This document shows positions 33,023 to 42,396 of a stretch of DNA of 46,082 nt, in pieces (the first letter of the stretch is position 1; each line of letters opens with the position of its first letter). This DNA is from Neorhizobium sp. SHOUNA12A (GTDB lineage: Bacteria > Pseudomonadota > Alphaproteobacteria > Rhizobiales > Rhizobiaceae): NCBI RefSeq assembly GCF_023006505.1, contig NZ_JALBGV010000047.1:1-46082 (forward strand), in the 5' to 3' direction. Both the position numbers and the translations under genes were made by a program. Under the pieces are notes generated by a model. The model saw nothing but the letters and a program-made list of their open reading frames with translations, did not search any database and had not been told where the DNA came from.

Positions 33023-34165
33023 TCAAGCGAGGTATGGCAAACGAGGGTTTGTCGGGGCCGCACCAAGTTCCGATCGGTCGAGGCGCTTCGGGCGAGACCA
33101 ATCCTTGCGGGCCGCTTCGCTGAGAACAAGTCCATGGCCCGGACGGTTTGGTGCGAATGCAAAACCGTCCTTGATCTCGACAGGCCGCTCCACCAGGTGA
33201 TCGAAATTCTGGAACGAATATTCGAGCCATTCGACTTCCGGAAGTGCGACGGCCATGTGCACTCCGACTTCCAGGAACGTATTGCCCAGGCTGATCGGGA
33301 CGCCAAGCTCGGCCGCAAGCCAACCGATCCGCATGACGTCTGTCACCTGGCCATGGACGTTCAGCAGATCGGTCCCGAAATTTTCCATAAGGATCCGTTT
33401 TCCCGTTGCGTCGAGATATTCTCCACTGTTGATCTGCGTCCAGTTGACCGCGTGACGGAGTGTCCGGAGCCCCTCGAAGTCATGGCGCAGAATTGGATCT
33501 TCAACCCATAACAGATCATGGCCGGCGTCGCGGATCGCCGTAAGCTTCACCAGGGCTTCCTTCGAATTCCAGGCCTCGTTGGGATCGATCATGATATGAG
33601 AACCGGCAGGCACGACTTCCTTCAACAAATCGAGACGACGCATATCCCGTTTGAAGTCCGGATGGCCCACCTTGATCTTGAACGCCGTGTATCCAAGGCT
33701 CGCGGCATGTGAGAACAGCGCGCAGAACGCTTCGTCGCCGAGGTGAAAGTCGAGACCGCTGGCATAGGCGCGAACACGGTCACGACGGCTGCCGAGCAGC
33801 GTGTGAAGCGGTAATCCGACTTCCTTTGCGGCAAGGTCCCACAACGCGACCTGCAGCGCCTCGTGAAATGGCAGCGAAAAGGCGCGCTGGTTGCCGCCCC
33901 GCGGGCGATGTACGCGATGGACTAACGCGATCGCTTCCTGGCCCTCGATGCCGGGCCAAACCTCGTTTGCAAAAACCGCCTCGATCTCGGCTTGATCCGG
34001 GAGGGGATGAAAGAGAGTCTGGATAAAGCCCAGCCCGATCTTTCCGCTTTCGCCCACAAGTTCGAGAGCAGCGACGTTGACGTCGTCGGCTCGGACCTGA
34101 CTGTCTCCGATTACCCTGTCGCGGGCGAACTGAAATCGGGTTATACGGAATTCTGATAGGGGCAT
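33023..34165 (-). CDS. Enolase-superfamily (mandelate racemase/muconate lactonizing enzyme) protein
   Basis: 380 residues. The N-terminal capping domain runs to about 120 (ALQVALWDLAAKEVGLPLHT). The barrel carries KxK as FKIKVG, metal ligands in HIMIDPNEAWN (Asp), LLWVEDPI (Glu) and INSGEYLDA (Glu), then VTDVMRIGW. The mandelate-racemase catalytic His, expected in PMSSH, aligns with PISLGNTFLE and is absent, so the chemistry probably relies on the KxK lysine. Substrates of relatives are sugar acids. Divergent from a GntR regulator and a sugar-type ABC transporter, with which it likely forms an uptake/dehydration pathway. Confidence 0.87.
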   Translation of the reverse strand: MPLSEFRITRFQFARDRVIGDSQVRADDVNVAALELVGESGKIGLGFIQTLFHPLPDQAEIEAVFANEVWPGIEGQEAIALVHRVHRPRGGNQRAFSLPFHEALQVALWDLAAKEVGLPLHTLLGSRRDRVRAYASGLDFHLGDEAFCALFSHAASLGYTAFKIKVGHPDFKRDMRRLDLLKEVVPAGSHIMIDPNEAWNSKEALVKLTAIRDAGHDLLWVEDPILRHDFEGLRTLRHAVNWTQINSGEYLDATGKRILMENFGTDLLNVHGQVTDVMRIGWLAAELGVPISLGNTFLEVGVHMAVALPEVEWLEYSFQNFDHLVERPVEIKDGFAFAPNRPGHGLVLSEAARKDWSRPKRLDRSELGAAPTNPRLPYLA

Positions 34166-34175
34166 AACAGCGCTC

Positions 34176-34210
34176 TCTGATCGTTTTAATTTGTCAACTG
34201 ATCTATCAAT
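34176..34210. promoter_or_regulatory. Repeated CTGATC half-sites between the enolase-type gene and GntR gene
   Basis: TCTGATCG at 34176-34183 and AACTGATC at 34196-34203 share the half-site of the palindrome at 34982. Likely binding region for the GntR protein in the divergent promoter. Inferred. Confidence 0.35.
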
Positions 34211-34226
34211 TGGTATTATCGGACGT

Positions 34227-34922
34227 ATGAAAAAATCGCAAGCGCGTAAGGGAAGATCAGCCGGCGTCGAACCCGCCGCGCCGCGGCTCAGCGACGTCGC
34301 CTATGAGCGGATCCTCGAGAGTCTGTTCGAACGAAAGGTTCCTGTGGGCGCCTTCATCTCCCAGAGCGAGCTTTCGGAAATCGTCGGCGTGCCGGTCGCG
34401 CCGCTCCGCGACGCCCTGCGAATGCTTGAGGCCGAAGGCATTCTGACGATCCATCCGCGCTCCGGAATCCAGTTCGTTCGACCGGGTCTCGACCTGACGC
34501 GTGCGACATATCAGTTCCGCTCGATCATCGAGAGGTCGGCCGTGCGAGTCTTTGCCGAACAGGCCGAAGAGGAGTTGATGAACAGTCTGGAAGTCCGCCA
34601 TTCCAGGCTTATGCGTAAACTGGAGAGAGATGGACTTACCGTCGATCATCTCGCGGAGATGGATCTCCTCGAGCTCGAGCTTCACGGCCAGATCGTCGCG
34701 GCACTGCGTAATCCGCTGATCGATACGGCCTATCGTAGAATGCACAACTACCTGCGTTTGCTGCGATTGGAACGGAAGGTCACGCCTCCGATCCTCATTC
34801 GGACATTGAAGGAACATCTGGATATTCTGGAGGCATGTTCCACCAGAGATGCCGATGCCGCAGAGAAGGCGCTTCAGGCGCATTTCCAGGCAGCGATTCA
34901 TCGAAATATGGGACTGGTTTGA
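34227..34922 (+). CDS. GntR-family regulator, FCD (FadR/VanR) subfamily
   Basis: 231 residues from the ATG at 34227; an upstream TTG at 34191 lies within the putative operator and is not favoured. N-terminal wHTH (AYERILESLFERKVPVGAFI, QSELSEIVGVPVAPLRDALR, GILTIHPRSGIQFV) and C-terminal all-helical FCD domain with metal-ligand type residues (DLLELELHGQIVAALRNPLI, LKEHLDILEACSTRDADAAE). Probably represses the divergent enolase-type gene and the ABC operon 106 bases downstream, released by the sugar acid. Confidence 0.9.
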   Translation: MKKSQARKGRSAGVEPAAPRLSDVAYERILESLFERKVPVGAFISQSELSEIVGVPVAPLRDALRMLEAEGILTIHPRSGIQFVRPGLDLTRATYQFRSIIERSAVRVFAEQAEEELMNSLEVRHSRLMRKLERDGLTVDHLAEMDLLELELHGQIVAALRNPLIDTAYRRMHNYLRLLRLERKVTPPILIRTLKEHLDILEACSTRDADAAEKALQAHFQAAIHRNMGLV

Positions 34923-34981
34923 CCGGAACCGCGCGTCCAGTCGTCTTGGCCTTGCCGAGCCTTCGAAAGATTGCTATTTCT

Positions 34982-34997
34982 ATCTGATCGATCAGAT
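34982..34997. promoter_or_regulatory. Perfect palindromic operator before the ABC operon
   Basis: ATCTGATCGATCAGAT, a perfect 16-base palindrome, followed by another ATCTGAT at 35003-35009, 32 bases before the solute-binding protein start. Probable site for the GntR regulator. Confidence 0.6.
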
Positions 34998-35028
34998 TTG
35001 CAATCTGATATGTGGGAGGATGGATTAG

Positions 35029-36267
35029 ATGCAGATCACCAAACGTGAGTTTCTCGCCGCGACGGCCGCCCTGGCGCTGGCCGGCAACATTCGCTCCGCC
35101 AATGCGGCGACCGCGATAAATTACTGGCACCATTTCACGAGCCAATCGGAGATGGCCGGCCTGTTGAAAATCATCGAGCTGTTCGGCAAAGCTCACCCGG
35201 GCGTCACGGTCACGCAGGAAAGCATCCCGAACTCTGAATATATGGCGAAGGTTTCGTCCGCGGTCGTGGCCGGCGGCCGGCCGGATACCGGTATGGTCAT
35301 CGCGGAACGCTTCGCCGACCTGACGGCGATGGGCGCATTGACGGACATTACCAAGCGGGTGAGTGCATGGAAGGGCAAGGCCAATCTGCCGGAAAACCGG
35401 TGGACTGGCATGTCCCAAGGGGGCGCCGTATATGCCGTTCCAGCTTATGCCTTCGTCGACTGGATGTATTACCGAAAGGACTATTTTGAGGAAGCGGGCC
35501 TGGCGGGCCCGCCGAAGACCTTGGACGAGTTCATTACCGCCTGCAGGAAACTGACCAACCCCGCGAAAGGTCGCTACGCGTTCGGCATGCGAGGCGGCGC
35601 GGGAGCATTCAAATACGTCATCGACATGATGGAGTCCTTCGGCTCTCCGATCGTGAAGGACGGGCAGGCGGCGATCGACAAGGCAGCCGCAGTCGAGGCT
35701 ATCAGCTTCTATTCGAGCCTCTTTCTCAAGGAGAAGGTCGTTCCACCAAGCGCGCCCAACGACAGCTATCGCCAGATCATGGAAGGATTCCGCACCGGTC
35801 AGACCGCCATGGTCTGGCATCATACGGGATCGCTGATCGAAATCTCCGCTGCTCTCAAAGCGGGCGAACAGTTCGCCACGGCTCCCATGCCGGCGGGGCC
35901 GAAGGCCCATATTGCGCGTGTTGCGTATGCCGGCAACGGCATCATGAAGGACGACAATATCGACGCTGCCTGGGACTGGATCAGTTTCTGGGGTGAGACG
36001 GACGCGGCAGTCGCCCTGCTGGAAGCAACGGGCTATTTCCCCGCGTCGACGGCGGCGCTTGAGGACAAGCGGATCAAGTCCAATCCGGTCTATCAGGCCG
36101 CTTCAAAAACACTCGAGTTCGGGCGGCTGCCCAACAGTTTCGTCGGCGCTGCAGGGTGGTCGGAAAATGTCGTCAATCCCGCCTTCCAGTCGGTTCTGAC
36201 TGGGCAGTTGACACCCGTGCAGGCCGTTGAGCGCATGATCCAAGGGCTCGAAGCCGCGCTTCGTTAG
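35029..36267 (+). CDS. ABC transporter sugar-binding protein (family 1)
   Basis: 412 residues. Signal peptide MQITKREFLAATAALALAGN, cleavage near SANA-AT; a single Lys-Arg precedes the hydrophobic part, Tat-like but not canonical. Mature protein is extracellular solute-binding family 1: INYWHHFTSQSEMAGLLKII, PNSEYMAKVSSAVVAGGRPD, YAVPAYAFVDWMYYRKDYFE. Binds a sugar or polyol in the periplasm and delivers it to the two permeases downstream. GGAGG lies upstream of the ATG. Confidence 0.92.
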   Translation: MQITKREFLAATAALALAGNIRSANAATAINYWHHFTSQSEMAGLLKIIELFGKAHPGVTVTQESIPNSEYMAKVSSAVVAGGRPDTGMVIAERFADLTAMGALTDITKRVSAWKGKANLPENRWTGMSQGGAVYAVPAYAFVDWMYYRKDYFEEAGLAGPPKTLDEFITACRKLTNPAKGRYAFGMRGGAGAFKYVIDMMESFGSPIVKDGQAAIDKAAAVEAISFYSSLFLKEKVVPPSAPNDSYRQIMEGFRTGQTAMVWHHTGSLIEISAALKAGEQFATAPMPAGPKAHIARVAYAGNGIMKDDNIDAAWDWISFWGETDAAVALLEATGYFPASTAALEDKRIKSNPVYQAASKTLEFGRLPNSFVGAAGWSENVVNPAFQSVLTGQLTPVQAVERMIQGLEAALR

Positions 36268-36314
36268 TCAACCAGACGCGATGACCGTAACGTCGTCGCG
36301 TCCCAGAGGACGGC

Positions 36315-37247
36315 ATGCGCCGCGATCACATGAAGTCAATCTTGCCACGCGGACCAATCACGCTGCTCGGAAACCTTTCCGAAACGCGGTATTGGGTCTA
36401 CCTCCTGCTGTTTCCGAGCCTTGTCCTGCTTCTGCTGGTGGTCGCCTATCCGACGCTCTACGGCTTCGTCATCAGCGTGCGGGAAATGCGCCTCACCCGG
36501 CCCGGCCTTAACGGCTGGGTTGGGATGAAGCACTACGTCGCGATGATGTCGGATCGGGTCTTCTGGATCTCGTTGAAAAATACAGCGATCTGGGTGACGG
36601 CAGCTATCGCCATCGAAGTGACGCTCGGCTTCGTCGCGGCCGTGGCGCTCAACCGCAACCTTCCAGGTACGAAGTTATTCGGCGTGCTGATCCTGCTTCC
36701 CTATTTCCTGCCGAACGTGGTGGCCGGACATATGTGGGCTCTCTTGCTGGATCCACGGCTGGGCGTCATCAACGACCTGCTGGTAGGGATTGGGATATTG
36801 AGCACCTACAAGGCGTGGTTTGCCGATCCGGCCACCGCGTTGGCCGCGACTATTCTGGTCGAGGCGTGGCACGGTTTTCCGTTCTTCGCACTTCTGTTTC
36901 TCGCCGGATTGAAGGGCATCCCGGAGGACCTGTACAAAGCTGCGGCGGTCGATGGCGCAGGCCCCGTCCGTCAGTTTCGTCTGATCACGGTGCCCATGCT
37001 GAAGACGGTGATCGCCGCGGCCGTCATCCTGCGCGTGATCAGCCTCGTCAACTCGCCGGACCTGCTGCTCGTCTTGACCGGCGGAGGCCCCGGCAACGCC
37101 ACGCAGGTCCTGTCGCTCTATGCGTTCCAGACTGCCTATCGCGAGTTCAATTTCGGGTATGCGGGCGCGCTTTCGGTCGTCATGTTCATCCTCCTCATGC
37201 TGTTTGCGACCATCTACATCAGGCTAACGCGCGTCACGAAGGAATGA
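36315..37247 (+). CDS. ABC transporter permease (MalF/UgpA type)
   Basis: 310 residues, six membrane helices: first YWVYLLLFPSLVLLLLVVAY, and later NTAIWVTAAIAIEVTLGFVA. The EAA loop reads PEDLYKAAAVDGAGPVRQFR, the site that touches the ATPase. An ATG at 36330 (MKSILPRG) is an alternative start. The stop overlaps the next gene's ATG, so the two permeases are translationally coupled. Confidence 0.92.
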   Translation: MRRDHMKSILPRGPITLLGNLSETRYWVYLLLFPSLVLLLLVVAYPTLYGFVISVREMRLTRPGLNGWVGMKHYVAMMSDRVFWISLKNTAIWVTAAIAIEVTLGFVAAVALNRNLPGTKLFGVLILLPYFLPNVVAGHMWALLLDPRLGVINDLLVGIGILSTYKAWFADPATALAATILVEAWHGFPFFALLFLAGLKGIPEDLYKAAAVDGAGPVRQFRLITVPMLKTVIAAAVILRVISLVNSPDLLLVLTGGGPGNATQVLSLYAFQTAYREFNFGYAGALSVVMFILLMLFATIYIRLTRVTKE

Positions 37248-38095
37248 GAATGCTCAAGACCAGCCGCAGCCGGCGCCTTGCGGGAGACATCCTGACCTAT
37301 GCCGTGCTGACAACTCTGACGACGTTCTGCCTCGGGCCGATCCTCTGGATGTTTCTCACGTCCCTCAAGACGGAGGCGGACATCGTCACCTCGCATATGC
37401 AGTACATCCCCCGAACGGTCACCTTTCAAAACTATGTCGCCATCTGGACGCAATCGAACTTTCCGGTGCTGATTGCAAACAGCTTGGTGGTAACCACAAT
37501 TACAGTGGTGATCTGCGTTCTGACCGGGACGCTCGCGGCTTATGCATTCGCGCGGCTGCCCTTCAAAGGCCGAGACAAAATCATGCTCGGCTACCTGCTG
37601 GTGCGGATGTTCCCGGCCGTTATGGTGATCATCCCGCTCTACGTCATGATGCGGACCGTGGGCCTGGTCGACAGCCGCTTCGGACTGGCGCTTGCCTATA
37701 CCAGCTTCCTGTTGCCGCTGTTTGCCTGGATGCTCAAAGGCTTCTTCGATGCCGCGCCGAAAGAGCTGGAAAGCGCTGCTCGGATCGATGGCTCCACACG
37801 ACTTGGAGCCATGGTGCGCATCGTCTTGCCATTGGCGCGAAATGGTCTCGTCGCCAGTTCGGTATTCATCGCGATCGCTGCGTGGAACGAGTTCATTTTT
37901 GCGCTCATGTTGACGACCGGGCAGGGTTCACGAACGTGGCCTGTCGGATTGCAACTGATGGTCGGCGAATTCCAGCTGCCGTGGGGAGTGCTGGCCGCCG
38001 GCGGCATACTCAGCATCCTGCCCGTGGTCGTCCTCTTCGCGATCGTTCAGCGCGCGATGGTCCAGGGTCTTACCGCAGGCGCGATCAAGGGTTGA
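37244..38095 (+). CDS. ABC transporter permease (MalG/UgpE type)
   Basis: 283 residues starting MRMLKTSRSR, the ATG overlapping the previous stop (ATGA). Six helices; periplasmic loop and TFQNYVAIWTQSNFPVLIAN typical of MalG-like permeases; EAA loop PKELESAARIDGSTRLGAMV. Forms the channel with the upstream permease. Confidence 0.92.
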   Translation: MRMLKTSRSRRLAGDILTYAVLTTLTTFCLGPILWMFLTSLKTEADIVTSHMQYIPRTVTFQNYVAIWTQSNFPVLIANSLVVTTITVVICVLTGTLAAYAFARLPFKGRDKIMLGYLLVRMFPAVMVIIPLYVMMRTVGLVDSRFGLALAYTSFLLPLFAWMLKGFFDAAPKELESAARIDGSTRLGAMVRIVLPLARNGLVASSVFIAIAAWNEFIFALMLTTGQGSRTWPVGLQLMVGEFQLPWGVLAAGGILSILPVVVLFAIVQRAMVQGLTAGAIKG

Positions 38096-38105
38096 GGAGA
38101 AAACG

Positions 38106-39215
38106 ATGGCCACCCTTTCCATAAGCGGTATCCGCAAATCCTACGGGGCGCTCGATGTCCTCCACGGAATAGACGTCGATCTGGAAGACGGCGGCTTTCT
38201 GGTGCTGCTTGGACCCTCCGGATGCGGCAAGTCCACCTTGTTGAACATCATCGCCGGGCTCGACGAACCGTCGGCCGGGGATATCGCCATCGCGGGCCGG
38301 TCGGTCACGGCCCTGCCGCCGAAAGATCGGAACATCGCAATGGTGTTTCAGTCCTACGCGCTGTACCCGACGATGTCGGTCGAACGAAACATCGGCTTCG
38401 GGCTCGAAATGCGGGGCGTGCCCGAGCAAGAGCGCAAGGCGGAAATTCGCAAAGCGGCGGAGATGCTTCAGATCGGGCATCTTCTCGATCGCCTTCCCGC
38501 AAATTTGTCCGGCGGCCAGAGGCAACGTGTTGCCATGGGGCGCGCAATCGTGCGCAATCCCGATCTTTTTCTCTTCGACGAACCGCTCTCGAACCTGGAC
38601 GCGAAACTGCGCGTCGAGATGAGAACCGAGATAAAACGTCTTCATGAACGTCTTGGCACCAGCATTGTCTACGTCACCCACGACCAGATCGAAGCGATGA
38701 CGCTGGCGACGAAGGTGGCCGTAATGAAGGGCGGTTATGTTCAGCAGCTTGCCGATCCTCGAACCATCTACGAACGCCCAGCCAACATGTTCGTCGCAGG
38801 GTTCATCGGTTCTCCGGCAATGAACTTCATTCGGGGGAAACTTCTTTCGGATGCTGACGGAACCCGGTTCACGAGCGAGGGAGTGCTCGTCGCGCTCAGC
38901 GGTCCCGGGATCGCGAATGGAACGCGAGAGTGCGTGTTCGGCGTCAGACCGGAGGAGCTCAAGGTCGTCGAGACGGAGGACGCTTTTCTTGAGGGAGTGA
39001 TCGACGTCGTGGAGCCGACGGGTCCAGACACCATGGTCACTGCCATTATCGGCAACCAGGCTGTCATAGCCAGAGCTGAACCGCGGTTCAAGGGTCGAAG
39101 AGGCGACCAAATTCGGTTCAAAGTCGATCCTTCAAGCATCAATCTTTTCGACGCCGAAACTGAGGTTAGAATAGATACTGGCGATGGGCCTCCAGTCCGT
39201 ATCGCGTCGGTCTAA
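38106..39215 (+). CDS. ABC transporter ATP-binding protein (UgpC/MalK type)
   Basis: 369 residues. Walker A GPSGCGKST, Q-loop FQSYALYP, signature LSGGQRQRVAMGRA, Walker B LFLFDEPLSNLDA, H-loop YVTHD. The C-terminal OB-type regulatory domain (about 235-369; FGVRPEELKVVETEDAFLEG) is that of the MalK/UgpC group. GAGGAG precedes the ATG. Last gene of the four-gene transporter operon. Confidence 0.93.
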   Translation: MATLSISGIRKSYGALDVLHGIDVDLEDGGFLVLLGPSGCGKSTLLNIIAGLDEPSAGDIAIAGRSVTALPPKDRNIAMVFQSYALYPTMSVERNIGFGLEMRGVPEQERKAEIRKAAEMLQIGHLLDRLPANLSGGQRQRVAMGRAIVRNPDLFLFDEPLSNLDAKLRVEMRTEIKRLHERLGTSIVYVTHDQIEAMTLATKVAVMKGGYVQQLADPRTIYERPANMFVAGFIGSPAMNFIRGKLLSDADGTRFTSEGVLVALSGPGIANGTRECVFGVRPEELKVVETEDAFLEGVIDVVEPTGPDTMVTAIIGNQAVIARAEPRFKGRRGDQIRFKVDPSSINLFDAETEVRIDTGDGPPVRIASV

Positions 39216-39302
39216 TCGGTTTTATCGAAAGGCCTGCATTGACGTGTAGCCGCGCTTGCTCTCTCTATCCGCGCCGATGTGATCGTGGCCAGGGAGGGCA
39301 AC

Positions 39303-40178
39303 ATGCGGGTCCTATCGAGCATTGAGGCGCTGCGCGCGGCACTTGCCGCAGCCAAGGCGAAAGGCGGGACGGTCGGCTTCGTTCCGACCATGGGTTATCT
39401 CCATGCCGGACATATGGAACTTGTCGCGCGAGCCCGCGCTGAAAACGAAATCGTTGTCGCATCGATTTTCGTGAACCCGCTTCAGTTCGGTCCGACGGAA
39501 GACCTCAGTCGATATCCGCGCGACCTGGAGCGCGACAGGGCGATGCTGGAGGCAGCAGGCGTCGATATCCTGTTTGCGCCGGGCGTCGAGGATATGTACC
39601 CGCGGCCCATGAAGACGGTCGTTGATGTGCCGGAGCTTGGATGCGAGCTCGAAGGCGCGGTTCGACCCGGACATTTTGCCGGCGTGGCGACCGTCGTCAA
39701 CAAGCTCTTCAATATCGTCCAGCCGAGGAACGCCTATTTCGGCGAAAAGGATTACCAGCAGGTCGTCATCATCAAACGGATGGTCGACGATCTTGCATTG
39801 CCGGTGCGCGTCGTTTCCGTGCCGACGGTTCGGGATGCGGATGGTCTCGCCCTGTCATCCCGCAACGTCTATCTCAGCGAGGAAGAAAGACACGCTGCGG
39901 TCGTCGTCCTTCGCGCCTTGGACGAGGCGGAGCGTCTCGTCGCTCAGGGTCTCACGGACCCGCAGGTCCTTGAAGAAAAGCTTGTCGGCTTCATCAGCCG
40001 CGAGCCGCTCGCAAAACCGGAAGTCGTCGCGGTCAGGGATGCCTCCACGTTGCAGGCTATCGCGAAGATCGAGGATCCGGTGGTTGTTGCGCTGTTCGTG
40101 CGGGTCGGCACGACCAAGCTTCTCGACAACCGGGTGATTGCGAAAAAAACGATGTCTGGGACAGGAGAAGCGCGATGA
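39303..40178 (+). CDS. panC: Pantoate--beta-alanine ligase
   Basis: 291 residues from the ATG at 39303, with GGAGG five bases upstream. Nucleotidylyltransferase motifs [16 protein letters not shown] and the KMSKS-like LSSRNVYLS; pantoate and beta-alanine residues around [20 protein letters not shown] and [18 protein letters not shown]. Final step of pantothenate synthesis in the cytoplasm. Its stop overlaps the panB start (ATGA). In R. etli panCB lie on plasmid p42f, which suits a secondary-replicon location here. Confidence 0.95.
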   Translation: MRVLSSIEALRAALAAAKAKGGTVGFVPTMGYLHAGHMELVARARAENEIVVASIFVNPLQFGPTEDLSRYPRDLERDRAMLEAAGVDILFAPGVEDMYPRPMKTVVDVPELGCELEGAVRPGHFAGVATVVNKLFNIVQPRNAYFGEKDYQQVVIIKRMVDDLALPVRVVSVPTVRDADGLALSSRNVYLSEEERHAAVVVLRALDEAERLVAQGLTDPQVLEEKLVGFISREPLAKPEVVAVRDASTLQAIAKIEDPVVVALFVRVGTTKLLDNRVIAKKTMSGTGEAR

Positions 40179-40996
40179 GTGCCGCGGGCTCCTTAAAGCG
40201 CCTGACGCCCAGTCGGATCCGGGCGATGAAGGGTGGAGCGCCGATCGTCTGCCTGACCGCCTACACAACGCCGATGGCGCGGCTGCTGGATGAACACTGC
40301 GATCTTCTGCTTGTCGGGGATTCGCTCGGCATGGTCCTCTACGGCATGGAGAGCACCGTTTCGGTGACGCTCGACATGATGATCGCGCACGGCAAGGCGG
40401 TGATGCGCGGTGTCACGAGATCCTGCGTGGTCGTCGACATGCCCTTTGGCAGTTATCAGGAAACCAGGGAATTGGCCTATCGCAATGCCGTGCGCATTCT
40501 GCAGGAAACCGGCTGCGACGCGGTCAAACTCGAAGGTGGTGAAGAGATGGCCGAGACCATCGCTTTCCTGACCGCTCGCGGCATCCCGGTCCTTGGCCAC
40601 ATCGGCCTGATGCCGCAGCAGGTTCATACCGCGGGCGGATACCGATCCGTCGGCCATTCGGACGAAGAAGTGGCGAAGATCCGGCGTGATGCCGAAGCCG
40701 TCGGCAACTCCGGAGCCTTTGCGGTCGTTATCGAGGGCACGGTCGAGACATTGGCTCGTGAGATGACGGCAGCTATCGCCGTTCCAACCATCGGAATCGG
40801 CGCATCGGTTGCTTGTGACGGCCAAATCCTCGTTTCGGACGACATGCTTGGGCTGTTCAACGACTTCACGCCGCGCTTCGTCAAGCGCTATGACGAGCTG
40901 GGCAAGAGGGTGGGAGCGGCCGCCGCAGCTTATGCGGGCGATGTTCGCTCCCGAGCGTTTCCCACGAAGGAGCATACGTTCAAGCGCCGGTCGTGA
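40175..40996 (+). CDS. panB: 3-methyl-2-oxobutanoate hydroxymethyltransferase
   Basis: 273 residues. PanB TIM-barrel signatures: [76 protein letters not shown], and ISVACDGQ-like [20 protein letters not shown]. Makes ketopantoate from 2-ketoisovalerate and methylene-tetrahydrofolate, the first committed step of pantothenate synthesis. Coupled to panC; no panD or panE nearby. Confidence 0.95.
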   Translation: MSAAGSLKRLTPSRIRAMKGGAPIVCLTAYTTPMARLLDEHCDLLLVGDSLGMVLYGMESTVSVTLDMMIAHGKAVMRGVTRSCVVVDMPFGSYQETRELAYRNAVRILQETGCDAVKLEGGEEMAETIAFLTARGIPVLGHIGLMPQQVHTAGGYRSVGHSDEEVAKIRRDAEAVGNSGAFAVVIEGTVETLAREMTAAIAVPTIGIGASVACDGQILVSDDMLGLFNDFTPRFVKRYDELGKRVGAAAAAYAGDVRSRAFPTKEHTFKRRS

Positions 40997-41048
40997 TGGC
41001 ACGCTTTGTTGAACTGGAGAGCAAGGGAGCGGAGACGTATGACGGTGG

Positions 41049-42182
41049 CTAACTTAGTTCCTGCCCCTCGTCCTGCCTGGAAAACCGTTCTATCCGGAAG
41101 TCATGGATGGGCGTCTCGGTCGCGCCGGTCGAGATCAATTCCGCCATCACGTCGCCGACACCGGGGCCGAGCTGGAAGCCGTGGCCGCAAAATCCGAAGG
41201 CATGGAACAGCCCCGGCGTCGTTGCCGATCGTCCCATGACGGGAAGGCCGTCGCCGACATAACCCTCGCAGCCGGACCAGGTGCGGATCACCGAGACATT
41301 GGCAAGCGCCGGCAGGATCGGCAGCAGGGCACGCAACTGGCCGGCAAGCCTGGCGGGGTCGGCCTTGGCATGGCCGGTATCGAGCGAAACATCGGTACGT
41401 TCCGCTCCGCCACCGAAGACGATGTTTCCGCGTTCCACCTGGCGCAGGTAACCACCGCCGTGGTCATGGGCCCAGACGCCGACGACCGGCAGGATGCGAT
41501 GCGGCAGCGGCTCGGTCACTCCCATCTGCGGCCCCTTCGCCACGATCGGGACGGCTTCGCCGAACTGCGCGGAGATCCGGGCGCCCCAGGCGCCGGCGGT
41601 GTTGAGGAGGCAAGCAGCGGCATGGACGCCGTTCGAGGTCTCTACCTCGAAGCCAGAGGCGCTTCGCCGGATCGCTTTTACTTCCACGTTCTCGATGATC
41701 TCGGCACCGATACGTCTCGCGGCATCCGCGAAAGCAGGAGCGATCAGGCGCGGATTGCCGCTTCCATCCTCCGGGGAAAAGGATGCGGCGATCGCCTCGG
41801 GGCCGAGCCCCGGAAAACGGGCATGAAGCTCCGTCGCGGTAAGTTCCTCGAGGTTGAGACCCCAAGGTCTGGCGGCTGTCGCGAAACTGCGCATCTCCTC
41901 GAGACCCGCCTGGCTGAACACCAGACGGACATGGCCGGTCGCCCGAAACTCGACGTCCCGATCCAGCATCTCCGCAGCCTTGCCCCAAAGCGTCAGGGAT
42001 CGCCGGGCGAGGGGAAGTTGCGGCAGGTAGCGGCCGCTGCGGCGGATATTGCCGAACGAGGCGACCGTCGCGCCGCTGCCGACCCGGTTCGGCTCGATGA
42101 GCGTCACGCGCAGGCCACGCCGGGCGAGAAAATAGGTCGATGCGGCCCCCATCAGGCCGCCACCCAGCACGATCACATCCAT
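41049..42182 (-). CDS. FAD-dependent oxidoreductase (DadA/glycine oxidase family)
   Basis: 377 residues from the ATG at 42182; a longer frame to 42422 would overlap the operators and the divergent hyuA start. Begins with the FAD loop MDVIVLGGGLMGAASTYFLA. The family GxGxxG and DAO fold continue with SGNPRLIAPAFADAARRIGA and the C-terminal FHAFGFCGHGFQLGPGVGDV. Oxidises an amine or amino acid (D-amino acid, sarcosine-like). Divergent from the second hyuA-hyuB pair and so probably processes the product of that amide hydrolysis. Confidence 0.9.
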   Translation of the reverse strand: MDVIVLGGGLMGAASTYFLARRGLRVTLIEPNRVGSGATVASFGNIRRSGRYLPQLPLARRSLTLWGKAAEMLDRDVEFRATGHVRLVFSQAGLEEMRSFATAARPWGLNLEELTATELHARFPGLGPEAIAASFSPEDGSGNPRLIAPAFADAARRIGAEIIENVEVKAIRRSASGFEVETSNGVHAAACLLNTAGAWGARISAQFGEAVPIVAKGPQMGVTEPLPHRILPVVGVWAHDHGGGYLRQVERGNIVFGGGAERTDVSLDTGHAKADPARLAGQLRALLPILPALANVSVIRTWSGCEGYVGDGLPVMGRSATTPGLFHAFGFCGHGFQLGPGVGDVMAELISTGATETPIHDFRIERFSRQDEGQELS

Positions 42183-42262
42183 GAGGCCGTTTCCGCAATG
42201 TCCTTCATCTCCGCCACCATTCCGGTGCGGCCGGTCGGTGTCAAAGTCGAGGTTTTCATCAT

Positions 42263-42283
42263 CCCATAAGCCGGACCTATGGG
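42263..42283. promoter_or_regulatory. Operator half of a tandem pair (1)
   Basis: CCCATA...TATGGG arms around AGCCGGACC, containing ATA-N9-TAT. Lies in the divergent region of the oxidoreductase and hyuA2. Matches the neighbour at 42299. Confidence 0.45.
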
Positions 42284-42298
42284 ACGTCCTCGGCGAGG

Positions 42299-42315
42299 CA
42301 TAAGCGGCACTTATG
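42299..42315. promoter_or_regulatory. Operator half of a tandem pair (2)
   Basis: CATAAG-CGGCA-CTTATG, a perfect dyad, also ATA-N9-TAT. Its centre is 34 bases from that of the first, about three helical turns, as expected for cooperative binding by a regulator, perhaps LysR-type, not encoded in this window. Confidence 0.5.
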
Positions 42316-42396
42316 GGCAGCGGTTTTTTCGCTCTTGGACCGCCTTTGCCCATTCGTGCCAGCTTCATGACAAGCAGCAGGAAAGGATTGAGCGAC

